From: JAEUUM01 sp038326165
Lineage (GTDB): Bacteria > Bacteroidota > Bacteroidia > Chitinophagales > Saprospiraceae
NCBI GenBank assembly: GCA_038326165.1
Contig: JBBQJT010000031.1
Location: 1-41,116, forward strand
Reading direction: 5' to 3'
DNA length: 41,116 nt
The notes beneath the pieces are model-generated. The model saw nothing but the letters and a program-made list of their open reading frames with translations, was not told the origin of the DNA and made no database searches. The position numbers were made by a program, and so were the translations under genes. Below, piece by piece: positions 32,939-41,059 of this stretch (positions within the stretch are counted from its first letter, which is position 1; every line of letters begins with the position of its first letter).

Positions 32939-34081
32939 TTATGCCCCTTGCAAGTCTATTTCATCAGCATCCTGACAGCTGACAAACTTGCCTATTTTCT
33001 TTTGAATGACTTTAAAATGTGCTTCATCTCCTTCACCAACAAAAGTAATAGCATGACCTTCCGCTTTCGATCTTCCCGTTCTTCCTATACGATGGACAAA
33101 ATCTTTAGGTGAGCGGGGCAGTTCATAGTTGATCACGTATGGCAGTAATGGTATATCAATACCCCTAGCAATCAAATCCGTGGCAATTAAGGCTTTTACT
33201 TTCCCTGATTTGAACTGTTTCAAGGCATCCGTTCTTGCTCCCTGTGTTTTCTTACTGTGAATTGCAATGGCAGGAATGCCATTCTTTGTCAGTTTATTTG
33301 CCACCATATCTGCCTTGTGTATCGAAGAAGTAAAGACCAAAACTTGAGTCATTTCAAGGTTATTGATCAAATACCTCAGAAGTGGCCCTTTTTTTTCACC
33401 TGAAACCAAATAAGCTGATTGTGTAATCAATTCGATATTTGATTCTTCTTCCTGCACATTGATGACAACAGGATTCTTTAACAAGACCCGATTTAGATCA
33501 TTCAATTTATCGCTCAAGGTGGCTGAAAACAGCAAGTTTTGTCTAGTAGGTGGTAAAAGTTTAAAAATCTGATCCATCTCATCTTTAAATCCAAGGTTCA
33601 ACATTTTGTCTGCCTCATCCAGGACTAAAACTTTTACCTGTGATAGCTGAATTGCATTGTAACCGAGCAAATCAAGCAATCTTCCTGGCGTTGCAATCAA
33701 AATTTCAACACCATTCATGGCTTGCATTTGGGGATTTATTGCCACACCACCATAAACAGCCAATGAACTTACTCGACTTGGCAAATACCTGTCGAACATC
33801 TTAAATACTTCGGAGACTTGCACAGCCAACTCACGTGTGGGAACCAGAACTAATACTTGTGGATGTCTATTTTTGCTACTTCTACTTTCATAAACCTTCA
33901 TCAGGATAGGAAGCACAAAGCTGGCGGTTTTTCCAGAACCAGTTTCAGCGATACCCAATATATCTTTGCCATTCAGTACTGCTGGAATGGCTTCACTTTG
34001 GATAGGATAAGGTTCTTGATAGTTGTTATCAGCCAATGCTCGCATCAATTCCATAGAAATTCCTAATGAGTCAAATGGCAT
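32939..34081 (-). CDS. DEAD-box RNA helicase
   Basis: The 380-aa protein has the core helicase motifs in order: Q motif region (YPIQSEAIP), I AETGSGKT, Ia VPTRELA, Ib TPGRLLD, II DEAD (in LVLDEADKML), III SAT, IV VLVFTSS, V TDLIARGID and VI HRIGRTGR. It has hardly any C-terminal extension, unlike most RhlE- or CsdA-type helicases, so it is a minimal RNA helicase for ribosome assembly or RNA remodelling. The specific role is not predictable. It precedes queA on the same strand. Confidence 0.93.
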   Translation of the reverse strand: MPFDSLGISMELMRALADNNYQEPYPIQSEAIPAVLNGKDILGIAETGSGKTASFVLPILMKVYESRSSKNRHPQVLVLVPTRELAVQVSEVFKMFDRYLPSRVSSLAVYGGVAINPQMQAMNGVEILIATPGRLLDLLGYNAIQLSQVKVLVLDEADKMLNLGFKDEMDQIFKLLPPTRQNLLFSATLSDKLNDLNRVLLKNPVVINVQEEESNIELITQSAYLVSGEKKGPLLRYLINNLEMTQVLVFTSSIHKADMVANKLTKNGIPAIAIHSKKTQGARTDALKQFKSGKVKALIATDLIARGIDIPLLPYVINYELPRSPKDFVHRIGRTGRSKAEGHAITFVGEGDEAHFKVIQKKIGKFVSCQDADEIDLQGA

Positions 34082-34173
34082 GAAATATTGGTCTTGTTGT
34101 GATAAGAATCTATTGAGCTGGGTCTAAGGCATTGCTGTTTCATGACCAAAACCAAGGGATGATCAAACTAAAT

Positions 34174-34623
34174 CTAGGCCATTACAGCCATTTTGCTGAT
34201 GTTCCTGTACTGATACGTATTGAATATGTGCCTACGTGCAAATCTTGTTTGGGTAGCGGTATTGACAAACTTTCCATAGATGTTTTTAGGTACGCCCAGG
34301 TATTCATAAGCACTTCCATCTTGAAAAGTAATATTGAGTACTTGCCCCTCATAGGTGTAGTGATCAATGGCACTTGTGCCAGTTGTTTGTGCATAATCCT
34401 CAGCATTCAGCTTATGGGTCTCAGGCGAAATGCCTACCAAAAAATGATATGCCTCAATGATGGTTTTGCTTTTCACTTCTGCCTCTTCAAAAAGTGGGTG
34501 ACCTTCGGGAAATTTGTCCGGGTGCCATTCTTTCATCAAATTTCTGTAAGCAATTTTCAATTGACCAAGATCAGTTGTTTCATCGGCGTTGAACATCTTT
34601 CTGTATTCCTTAATTCTTTTCAT
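34174..34623 (-). CDS. J-domain protein fused to a KTSC domain
   Basis: This 149-aa protein joins two small domains. Residues about 1-65 are a J domain (DnaJ type) with the essential HPDK motif (34-37) between helices II and III (KIAYRNLMKEWHPDKFPEG). Residues about 90-142 form a KTSC domain, a short fold known from the C-terminus of some lysyl-tRNA synthetases and from stand-alone bacterial proteins, recognised by the YEY pattern (106-108) in GSAYEYLGVP and a following HIFNTYQYR. J domains stimulate Hsp70 (DnaK) ATPase, so the KTSC part may be the substrate- or RNA-binding end. The gene is alone, with a -7 box at 34694-34701. Confidence 0.88.
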   Translation of the reverse strand: MKRIKEYRKMFNADETTDLGQLKIAYRNLMKEWHPDKFPEGHPLFEEAEVKSKTIIEAYHFLVGISPETHKLNAEDYAQTTGTSAIDHYTYEGQVLNITFQDGSAYEYLGVPKNIYGKFVNTATQTRFARRHIFNTYQYRNISKMAVMA

Positions 34624-34693
34624 CTTAGTCTTTTTAGGTAGATTTTATTGAGCAAACATTGTGGTGATTTTCAGTCATTCCTCAAATCGGGTG

Positions 34694-34701
34694 CAAAAGT
34701 A
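34694..34701 (-). promoter_or_regulatory. Candidate -7 box of the J-KTSC gene
   Basis: On the reverse strand this reads TACTTTTG, matching TAnnTTTG, 71 bases before the ATG at 34623. It would make this gene independent of the upstream hipBA operon. Confidence 0.45.
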
Positions 34702-34758
34702 CGGTTAATTCTTGTTAATTTATAGTTTCAAGTTATAAATGCTTGAATATTAAGCTAT

Positions 34759-36054
34759 TCACAGTCTAGTTGACAAAAGTGTTTGCTCTATAGCATCTCT
34801 TAAGCGAGCATCCACATTTACTTTGTTTGCATAAAAAGGCCACTTCGAAACTACCTCCCCAATGTCGTAAATAATTTGTTTTGCCTTTTTGATATGCATG
34901 GATTCAGCCACTTGCATAAAATCATTCCATTCAAAGTCCTTCCGTTTGCCATTGATACTTAAGGCATGTTGACTAACCCATTCACTTCCAGGTCGGTAGG
35001 CATGGCACAGATCATAAGCTGGAGCTAATTCCCAATTCATGCCTCTTTGCAAACGGAAAGCAAAATTCTTGGTATGGTCGTCACAGTTTCTAGCCAATAC
35101 GTTGAAAACCATCCGTCTAAACATTTGTTCAGCTTGTGGATAGGGCAATCGGAGCATTCTCATAGTCTGAAACAATTGCTCATAACTGTAGCCATTGATG
35201 TCATTGAAATCATAATGTTGCATTGCACAGAAGGTCTGAATGTGGTATTTTTCACCAGAACCCGATCTGTCAAATCTCTTGGTCAAAAAATGGGCACGCT
35301 CGTTTTCTTCTATCAGCTTGGACTCCATCATTTCTATACCACAATCCAAAGCCATCAAGTAATAAGCCATTTCAACACGACCATAACCTTGGCTCGCACC
35401 AAATTGCGTATCACTTACTCCATCCATTTTGACCATCCAATAACTGAAACCTTTGGGCACCTTGGTATGTCCAGATTTTATCTGCCCAGTTTTTTCATTG
35501 TAAGCTATGATTGCCTTAGGTCGAGCTCCTCCTGCTGAAGTTCCAATTTTCAATATATCAAGCATAGCATTATGTTCATCAGGATACCTATTGGTTTCAA
35601 AAGCTTCCTTTCTCTGTAATATCGACTGTGTCATGATTACTAGGCTTTCCATCTCGATATCAAATGATCTTTTGACTTCATCAAATCTTGATGGCACAAA
35701 CTCCAAAGCACCCATTCCTTTAGGTCCAATAAAGCAGAGCATTTCGATGGGATTGAGACTGTTTTGGGATCTTCCATTTTGAGCCAACCAAGCATTGATC
35801 ATCTGATTCCCAAATCGGTCGGGCAATACATCAGCTAAAAGCCCTGGCAATCCTTTGAAAGTGCTCGAATTTCTCAACATCGGAAATGTGTGAATGCTAC
35901 TGCCTTCTTTAATGGGCATCTTGATAGGTGCCAAATCCCAATTGTTCAATAAAAATTTTGAATCGTACTGAAAGGAAGCAAGCTCAGTTTGTGAATCCCA
36001 GGCCACCGCACCAATAGTTTGATCCCAAATTTTGACAAATGCTGTATCTATCAT
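34759..36054 (-). CDS. hipA: HipA-type serine/threonine kinase toxin
   Basis: HipA kinases phosphorylate translation-related targets (GltX in E. coli) and are neutralised by HipB. The 431-aa protein has the full two-lobe fold. The glycine-rich loop GTSAGGARPK (171-180) contains S173, at the position of the regulatory autophosphorylated Ser150 of E. coli. K209 in YWMVKM is the likely ATP-binding Lys; N323-C-D325-D326-H327 is the catalytic loop and D348 in AYDL the metal ligand. All active-site residues are present, so it should be active. The start directly follows the hipB stop (TAAATG, no gap), so translation is coupled. The target is not predictable. Confidence 0.93.
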   Translation of the reverse strand: MIDTAFVKIWDQTIGAVAWDSQTELASFQYDSKFLLNNWDLAPIKMPIKEGSSIHTFPMLRNSSTFKGLPGLLADVLPDRFGNQMINAWLAQNGRSQNSLNPIEMLCFIGPKGMGALEFVPSRFDEVKRSFDIEMESLVIMTQSILQRKEAFETNRYPDEHNAMLDILKIGTSAGGARPKAIIAYNEKTGQIKSGHTKVPKGFSYWMVKMDGVSDTQFGASQGYGRVEMAYYLMALDCGIEMMESKLIEENERAHFLTKRFDRSGSGEKYHIQTFCAMQHYDFNDINGYSYEQLFQTMRMLRLPYPQAEQMFRRMVFNVLARNCDDHTKNFAFRLQRGMNWELAPAYDLCHAYRPGSEWVSQHALSINGKRKDFEWNDFMQVAESMHIKKAKQIIYDIGEVVSKWPFYANKVNVDARLRDAIEQTLLSTRL

Positions 36055-36402
36055 TTACCAATCAGACTTAAATGCTTCTGAATCATTTTTTCCACGGGAA
36101 CGAAGTCTCTTCTTTGCTTGCATTTTTGCCAATAAAATTGGACTGACTTGCTCATCAACTTTGAAAGACCCAAAAACATCTAGCAAATTGAGGACACGCA
36201 ATACTTGAATCAGTGTTTGAATGGTAACTACTTCGCCTTTCTCCAACAAACTGAGCGTTGACCTGCTGATTCCAGCGTCCTTTGATACCTCTGCTTGGGT
36301 TCTGTTTTGATTCAAACGATGATGTCGAACAAACAATCCTAACAACTCTGAGACATTTTTATCGGTCATTGACAACCAACCAATGTATGAATTAGCATTC
36401 AT
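36055..36402 (-). CDS. hipB: HipB-type XRE-family antitoxin and repressor
   Basis: A 115-aa DNA-binding protein with a helix-turn-helix of the XRE/Cro type (about 17-76; RTQAEVSKDAGISRSTLSLLEKG is helices II-III), followed by a basic C-terminal tail (KMQAKKRLRSRGKND). It should repress its own operon and bind HipA. Two starts are possible: the ATG at 36402 used here, or the ATG at 36369 (protein starting MTDKNVSEL), which would leave the inverted repeat ATGAAT-TAGC-ATTCAT (36387-36402) as leader DNA. Family members are about 90-110 aa, which fits either. It is the first gene of hipBA. Confidence 0.9.
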   Translation of the reverse strand: MNANSYIGWLSMTDKNVSELLGLFVRHHRLNQNRTQAEVSKDAGISRSTLSLLEKGEVVTIQTLIQVLRVLNLLDVFGSFKVDEQVSPILLAKMQAKKRLRSRGKNDSEAFKSDW

Positions 36403-36563
36403 TATCTGTAATATTTATATTTTAAGCATGAATAATCATACAAATATACTTACTTACAAGCAATAAGTCAAGCTTGAAAAGCAAGGCAACAAATTAATCT
36501 ATATTTATGACTGATTATTCATTCATTTTATGATAATAATTAATTTAGTGATTGATAATTCAT
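36387..36563. promoter_or_regulatory. hipBA control region with repeated ATTCAT/ATGAAT half-sites
   Basis: Six ATTCAT or ATGAAT hexamers lie within 177 bases: ATGAAT at 36387 and 36428, ATTCAT at 36397, 36517, 36521 and 36558. The first pair forms a perfect inverted repeat with a four-base spacer across the hipB start. An 11-bp element TGATTATTCAT occurs on the reverse strand at 36428-36438 and on the forward strand at 36512-36522, with a one-mismatch copy TGATAATTCAT at 36553-36563. Confidence 0.55.
36441..36471 (-). promoter_or_regulatory. Candidate hipBA promoter with palindromic spacer
   Basis: On the reverse strand the -7 box is TATATTTG (36448-36441), a perfect TAnnTTTG, with a TTG (36471-36469) 20 bases upstream. 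The spacer between them contains ACTTA-N7-TAAGT (36452-36468), a likely operator for HipB because a protein bound there would block the promoter. Confidence 0.6.
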
Positions 36564-36692
36564 ACATTACATGAAATAGAATACAATAAATTCCCATCCA
36601 AAATGATCCGGTTTTTTACAGCACCTTCAATACGATGATATTTTTGTCTGCTTTCATATAACTTAGAGTACACAAGTGTCGTTAATTGTTTC
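36564..36692. other. Leader region of the TonB-dependent receptor gene
   Basis: AT-rich, no gene seen. It holds the candidate -7 box at 36639-36646. With the hipB control region it makes a 290-base divergent intergenic stretch. Confidence 0.5.
36639..36646 (+). promoter_or_regulatory. Candidate -7 box of the TonB-dependent receptor gene
   Basis: TATTTTTG matches TAnnTTTG exactly, 46 bases before the ATG at 36693. No clear TTG at -33. Confidence 0.5.
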
Positions 36693-39224
36693 ATGTCAAC
36701 AAACACTACACTAAAGCTAATACTGGCATTTGTCTTTATACAACTTTATATTCCAAATATCAATGCACAAAATTTTGCTACCATATCTGGAGTTGTGCGG
36801 GATATTGACACCAAGAAACCCGTGGACTTTGCAAATATTCGTTTGGCGGAAACAACTACTGGAACCCAAACAGATGAAGAGGGCAGATACAGCATCAAGG
36901 TAAAAGTGGGTGTTCCTGTTCGACTCATCTTCACGCGCATTGGCTACAAGGAATATTCTTCATCATTCCAATTTACTAATACAACAGCTCAGGTTTTTTC
37001 AGTGGACATGGTTCCAATCGAATCTTCATTGGAGGTAGAAATTAAGGAAAATCGTGTTCAATCAAACGGTATGATTCGGCAGAGCACTGAGGAATTGAGA
37101 CTGCTGCCAAGTGCGAGTGGCAATTTGGAATCCTTGTTGCCCAGTATCGCCCTGGGAACATCATCAGGTACGGGTGGCGAATTGAGTGCGCAATACAATG
37201 TAAGAGGAGGAAATTATGATGAAAATCTGATTTACATCAATGACTTTGAAATATTCAGGCCTCAATTGATTCGAACATCGCAGCAAGAGGGCTTAACATT
37301 TCCAAATATTGACTTGATTCGTGATTTGAGTTTTTCATCAGGCGGATTTCAAGCCAAATATGGCGACAAATTGAGTTCTGTTCTCGATATCAGTTACAAA
37401 AGACCAGAAAGGACAGCCGCCAGTGTTTATGCTTCCCTGTTGGGTGCAAGTGCACACCTGGAAGGCGCAAAAAGCCTCAATAAAGATTCCTATCGCAAGT
37501 TTAGGTATTTGATGGGAGCTCGATACAAAACATCAAGATATTTATTGAATACTTTGGATGTTACCGGTGAATATTTGCCCGTTTTTGCAGATTTTCAAGG
37601 CTTTTTTACTTATGATCTGAGTCGAACTGTCCAAGTGGGATTGATAGCAAACTATAACAACAGTGATTATTTCTTTATACCAGATCAACGCACAACAGCA
37701 TCTGGCTTGGTCAACTTTACTTTGCAATTGTCAGCTGATTATGAAGGTCAGGAGGTCAATAGATTTACACAAATGATGGGTGGCTTATCTTTTACATGGC
37801 TTCCAGAAAAAAAGAAAGATCCAATTTTCATGAAATTATTGCTCGCAGTTCATAAAGGTTATGAAGACGAAACTTTTGATTTGCTGGCTTACTACTCACT
37901 TGCTCAAATTGAGACAAATCCAAATGCTGAAAATGCCGGAGAAGTGGTTGCAGTACTTGGTGAAGGAATTCAACACAATTATGCTAGAAATTATCTTCGC
38001 ACAGGAATTAAAGTTGCGGATTTTAGAGGAGGATACGAAAGAAATCGGGAAGGAAAACCAGCTCAGTTCATTGAATGGAGTGTCAAGGCACAAGCAGAAA
38101 ATATAAGTGACCGACTGAACGAGTGGGAGCGGATTGATTCAGCTGGGTATTCCCTACCCTACCAGCCAACACAATTGCTCTTACAATCCGTTTACAAAAG
38201 CAAAAATGAATTGAACTCGCTGCGCATGACCGCAATGGCACAACATACCTTGACATGGACCAAAAAAGATGCTTCAATTTTGGAATTGAACTATGGATTA
38301 AGAGCAGCTACCTGGACATTGAACAAGGAAACCTTTGTAACGCCGAGGGCTATGCTCAGTTATACCCCATTGGCATGGACACAGAAAACTCAATTCAGAT
38401 TATCAGGTGGACTATATTATCAGCCGGCCTTTTATCGTGAAATGAGAAATATATCAGGCGTGGTTAATACGGATTTAAGGGCTCAAAAATCAGGTCAGAT
38501 TGTCTTAGGCATGAGTCGAGAATTTTACATGAAATCTATCTCTACCAAGCCGTTTCTATTTGTAAGTGAACTGTATTACAAGCGACTGTGGGATGTAGTA
38601 AGTTATGAAGTTGACAATGTTCGGATCAGGTATTCAGGTCAAAATGATGCCACTGGCTATGTGACTGGCTGGGACTTCAGAATCAATGGTGAATTTGTTC
38701 CCAATGCTGAATCATGGATCAATGTCTCACTGCTACGTGCCAGAGAGCAACTAAACGGTGTACAGCACAAAGAGCGTGAGCAAGGAAAAGAAGAGGGGCA
38801 GGATGTCAACTTTGTACCTCGACCAACCGACCAACTCGTTACGGTCAATATATTCTTTCAGGACTATTTGCCAAGACGTGAAAATTTCAAAGTGCATTTG
38901 AATCTTGCCTTTGGAAGCGGATTGCCATTTGGCTTGAAGGATGCGAACAAAATCTATCGAAATCCATACCGTTTCAATGCATACCACAGGGCAGATATTG
39001 GATTCAGTTACCAAGTATGGGATTCAAAATGGAAAGACAAAAAGCCAGGCAATATCTTCCGATGGACCAAAAGCACCTGGATAAGCTTTGAAGTCTTTAA
39101 CTTGCTCGATGTATCAAACGTAGCATCAAATACTTGGATAAAAACAGTTTTTGCCCGTCAATATGCAATACCCAACTATTTGACAAGTCGCCGACTGAAC
39201 TTGCGGATGGGCGTTAACTTTTGA
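36693..39224 (+). CDS. TonB-dependent outer-membrane receptor with carboxypeptidase-like N-terminal domain
   Basis: An 843-aa outer-membrane importer. It has a signal peptide (about 1-25, cleaved near INA-Q), then a carboxypeptidase-regulatory-like domain (about 28-113; ISGVVRDIDTKKPVDFANI, TDEEGRYSI) typical of Bacteroidota receptors. The plug domain follows (about 130-235) with the YNVRGGNYDENLIYINDFEI segment. The rest is a beta-barrel with many strands, ending in the aromatic-rich SRRLNLRMGVNF, where the terminal Phe serves outer-membrane insertion. No SusD-like partner is next to it, so it is probably not a glycan system; the substrate (siderophore, cobalamin or peptide) is unknown. Monocistronic. 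Confidence 0.93.
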   Translation: MSTNTTLKLILAFVFIQLYIPNINAQNFATISGVVRDIDTKKPVDFANIRLAETTTGTQTDEEGRYSIKVKVGVPVRLIFTRIGYKEYSSSFQFTNTTAQVFSVDMVPIESSLEVEIKENRVQSNGMIRQSTEELRLLPSASGNLESLLPSIALGTSSGTGGELSAQYNVRGGNYDENLIYINDFEIFRPQLIRTSQQEGLTFPNIDLIRDLSFSSGGFQAKYGDKLSSVLDISYKRPERTAASVYASLLGASAHLEGAKSLNKDSYRKFRYLMGARYKTSRYLLNTLDVTGEYLPVFADFQGFFTYDLSRTVQVGLIANYNNSDYFFIPDQRTTASGLVNFTLQLSADYEGQEVNRFTQMMGGLSFTWLPEKKKDPIFMKLLLAVHKGYEDETFDLLAYYSLAQIETNPNAENAGEVVAVLGEGIQHNYARNYLRTGIKVADFRGGYERNREGKPAQFIEWSVKAQAENISDRLNEWERIDSAGYSLPYQPTQLLLQSVYKSKNELNSLRMTAMAQHTLTWTKKDASILELNYGLRAATWTLNKETFVTPRAMLSYTPLAWTQKTQFRLSGGLYYQPAFYREMRNISGVVNTDLRAQKSGQIVLGMSREFYMKSISTKPFLFVSELYYKRLWDVVSYEVDNVRIRYSGQNDATGYVTGWDFRINGEFVPNAESWINVSLLRAREQLNGVQHKEREQGKEEGQDVNFVPRPTDQLVTVNIFFQDYLPRRENFKVHLNLAFGSGLPFGLKDANKIYRNPYRFNAYHRADIGFSYQVWDSKWKDKKPGNIFRWTKSTWISFEVFNLLDVSNVASNTWIKTVFARQYAIPNYLTSRRLNLRMGVNF

Positions 39225-39267
39225 AATGGTATTGTAAATGCAACAACGAGTGCCAACTGATTAAATA

Positions 39268-39296
39268 TTTAGATGTTTAGTCGTTTAGATGTTTAG
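39268..39296. repeat. Short tandem repeat of TTTAGATGTTTAG
   Basis: The 13-bp unit occurs at 39268-39280 and again at 39284-39296, three bases apart. Confidence 0.75.
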
Positions 39297-39317
39297 AAGT
39301 TTATGAAGCACGATGGA

Positions 39318-39482
39318 TTTCGTTTTCTTCAATCGTAATTTGTCAATTGTAATTCGTAATTCGGCCAGCCAACAGCCAAAGGCTAACAGCCAAAAGCCAT
39401 CCATCGTCTTTCGTTTTTCTTCAATCGTAATTTGTCAATTGTAAATCGTAATTTGACCAGCCAACAGCCAAAGGCTAAGAGC
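39318..39482. repeat. Two-copy intergenic repeat (~73 bp each)
   Basis: Copy 1 is 39318-39390 and copy 2 is 39409-39482; they differ at about five positions and one inserted T. Each holds TCAATCGTAATTTGTCAATT, a related CGTAATT, and GCCAACAGCC followed by AAAGGCTAA. The copies are separated by 18 bases. Confidence 0.85.
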
Positions 39483-39525
39483 TAATCGCCGAAATCATAC
39501 CCATCATAACAACCAAACCAAATAT

Positions 39526-41059
39526 TCACATCTTCACCCACTTCACAGGCATGCTCTGCCAATTTCCATCAAATACCTTGATCAAATACATGCCCGTTGG
39601 CAGATTGCTAACATCCAACTCGCTTGTATTTTCTCGTACCTCAAATGCGCCTGACTGAATCAAATAACCATTCATGCTTAATATTTGGTATTTTAAAGCT
39701 CTTGGATTTGGTATGTTACATTGAACGTTCAGATAATTAGTAGTGGGATTTGGATAAACGGTCAGTTCTTCAGTTCCTCTATCTAAAGGTACTTTAATAT
39801 CGTTTGTGCTAAGATAGTTTATTTCTGAGCAATTCGGGGTATTCTTGGGGCATCCCATAGAATCCAGAAGCATCACCCATGTCGCATCCTGTTCTATAGG
39901 TGGATTTGATCCTGCAAGATTAGCAAATAAACGCCACCCAGTTACTGCAAAAGTGTTTGGGTTAATGGTCAAGCCACCTACTACATAATTCCGATGATCT
40001 TTGGGCCAATAATGCGTGCGGCTCCATTCAAATTCACCCTTATTATTGAATTTTTTGAGCTCCAACGATTCTAATGACAAATTGGTGGTGGGTTCCTTAG
40101 AATAATCCGTTTCGATAACTATAACTCCTTCATCTGAAGTAAGCAATAACTTGATTAAGTCCTGATGATGTGCTTTATTAGAAATATTCTTTGTGTGCCA
40201 TACTTTCTTACCATTCTTGTCAAATCTTATCAATTCATGTTGATTTTGAATAAAATTGCATGTGTCTGTTATACACTCATATACTTGTACTATTATTGCG
40301 CCGCTATCTTTGGTTGCTTCCATATCTACTCCTCGGGTAGTCGGTAAATTAGGATCATCCTCTTTGTATTGCCATCGTGTTACCGTTGTATTTCCTATTG
40401 CAAAAAAAACTAATTATTGAATGATAAGTAGCTTCTTGAAACCCAGAATAAGATACATACTCTGCGATAAAACTATTGACATCCACTACAATAAAATTGA
40501 TCAAATCCAAACCACCTGCAGATACAGGTATTTTGATGCTTTTTTCAAATTCAAGATTGCTGTCGTATACTTCGATCATCATCCTGTCCAACTGAGTTGC
40601 TGTGACCCTTACAGATATTCCAACATAATACTTGTTATTGTGGTACTTTAATGATGAATATCTTCTTGTTCCATTGTCTTTGGTCGAATATACCTTTCGT
40701 TTCAAAATATTGCCCAAGGTATCCATTTTAACTAAAATAACGGAGTCTGCCTTGTTGACTGTTGATTGACCACACTGAACCAAATATCCATCATGATACA
40801 ATGATCCAGAACTGTACCGAATGGTATTTTTTGGCACAAAGGATCTAACATAGTTCAGGCTGGTATCCAATACAAGCCAACCTCTACTTTGGGTTATATC
40901 CTTAAAGTTTACAATGCAAGATATATACAAATTAGTTTCTTCTTTAAATAAGGAAACACCGTATGAATTTGTGTTAAATATCTCATTGGAATCATAATAC
41001 TGTGCCTGCACATTAAAGGCAACAGTTAAAAAGAAGTAGATTATGAGTGGATTTTTCAT
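39526..41059 (-). pseudogene. Secreted protein with type A T9SS sorting domain, broken by a one-base frameshift
   Basis: Two reverse-strand open frames, 40355-41059 and 39526-40323, are halves of one gene. The first has a signal peptide (start ATG at 41059, cleavage near VQAQ) and a strand-rich secreted domain; the second lacks a plausible start and ends in a type A T9SS domain (ELTVYPNPTTNYLNV, ILSMNGYL, LPTGMYLIKVFDG). Deleting one base from the run of eight A at 40402-40409 (eight T on the coding strand) joins them without a stop: the N-terminal half ends ...SIISFF and continues AIGNTTVTRWQYKEDDPN into ...MEATKDSG. The joined protein would be about 510 aa. Whether this is a true mutation, a phase-variable tract or a sequencing error cannot be told from one sequence. 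Function unknown. Confidence 0.85.

Larger units (their letters stand above)
39225..39525. other. Gene-free region after the TonB receptor, carrying repeats
   Basis: The 301 bases contain no open frame of interest but are nearly filled by two sets of direct repeats (39268-39296 and 39318-39482). No clear terminator for the receptor gene is seen. Confidence 0.6.

Noticed and set aside
34132..34641. Open frame of 169 codons on the forward strand, antisense to the J-KTSC gene
   Set aside because: The reverse-strand protein has both domain signatures; the forward frame has none and fully overlaps it.
35047..35538. Open frame of 163 codons on the forward strand, antisense to hipA
   Set aside because: It lies wholly within hipA, whose active-site motifs are intact, and its product resembles no protein I know; it is a shadow of hipA codon use.
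39526..40323. Reverse frame as an independent 265-aa gene
   Set aside because: It has no signal peptide although it ends in a T9SS domain, which needs Sec export; it joins in one step to the upstream frame that does have one.
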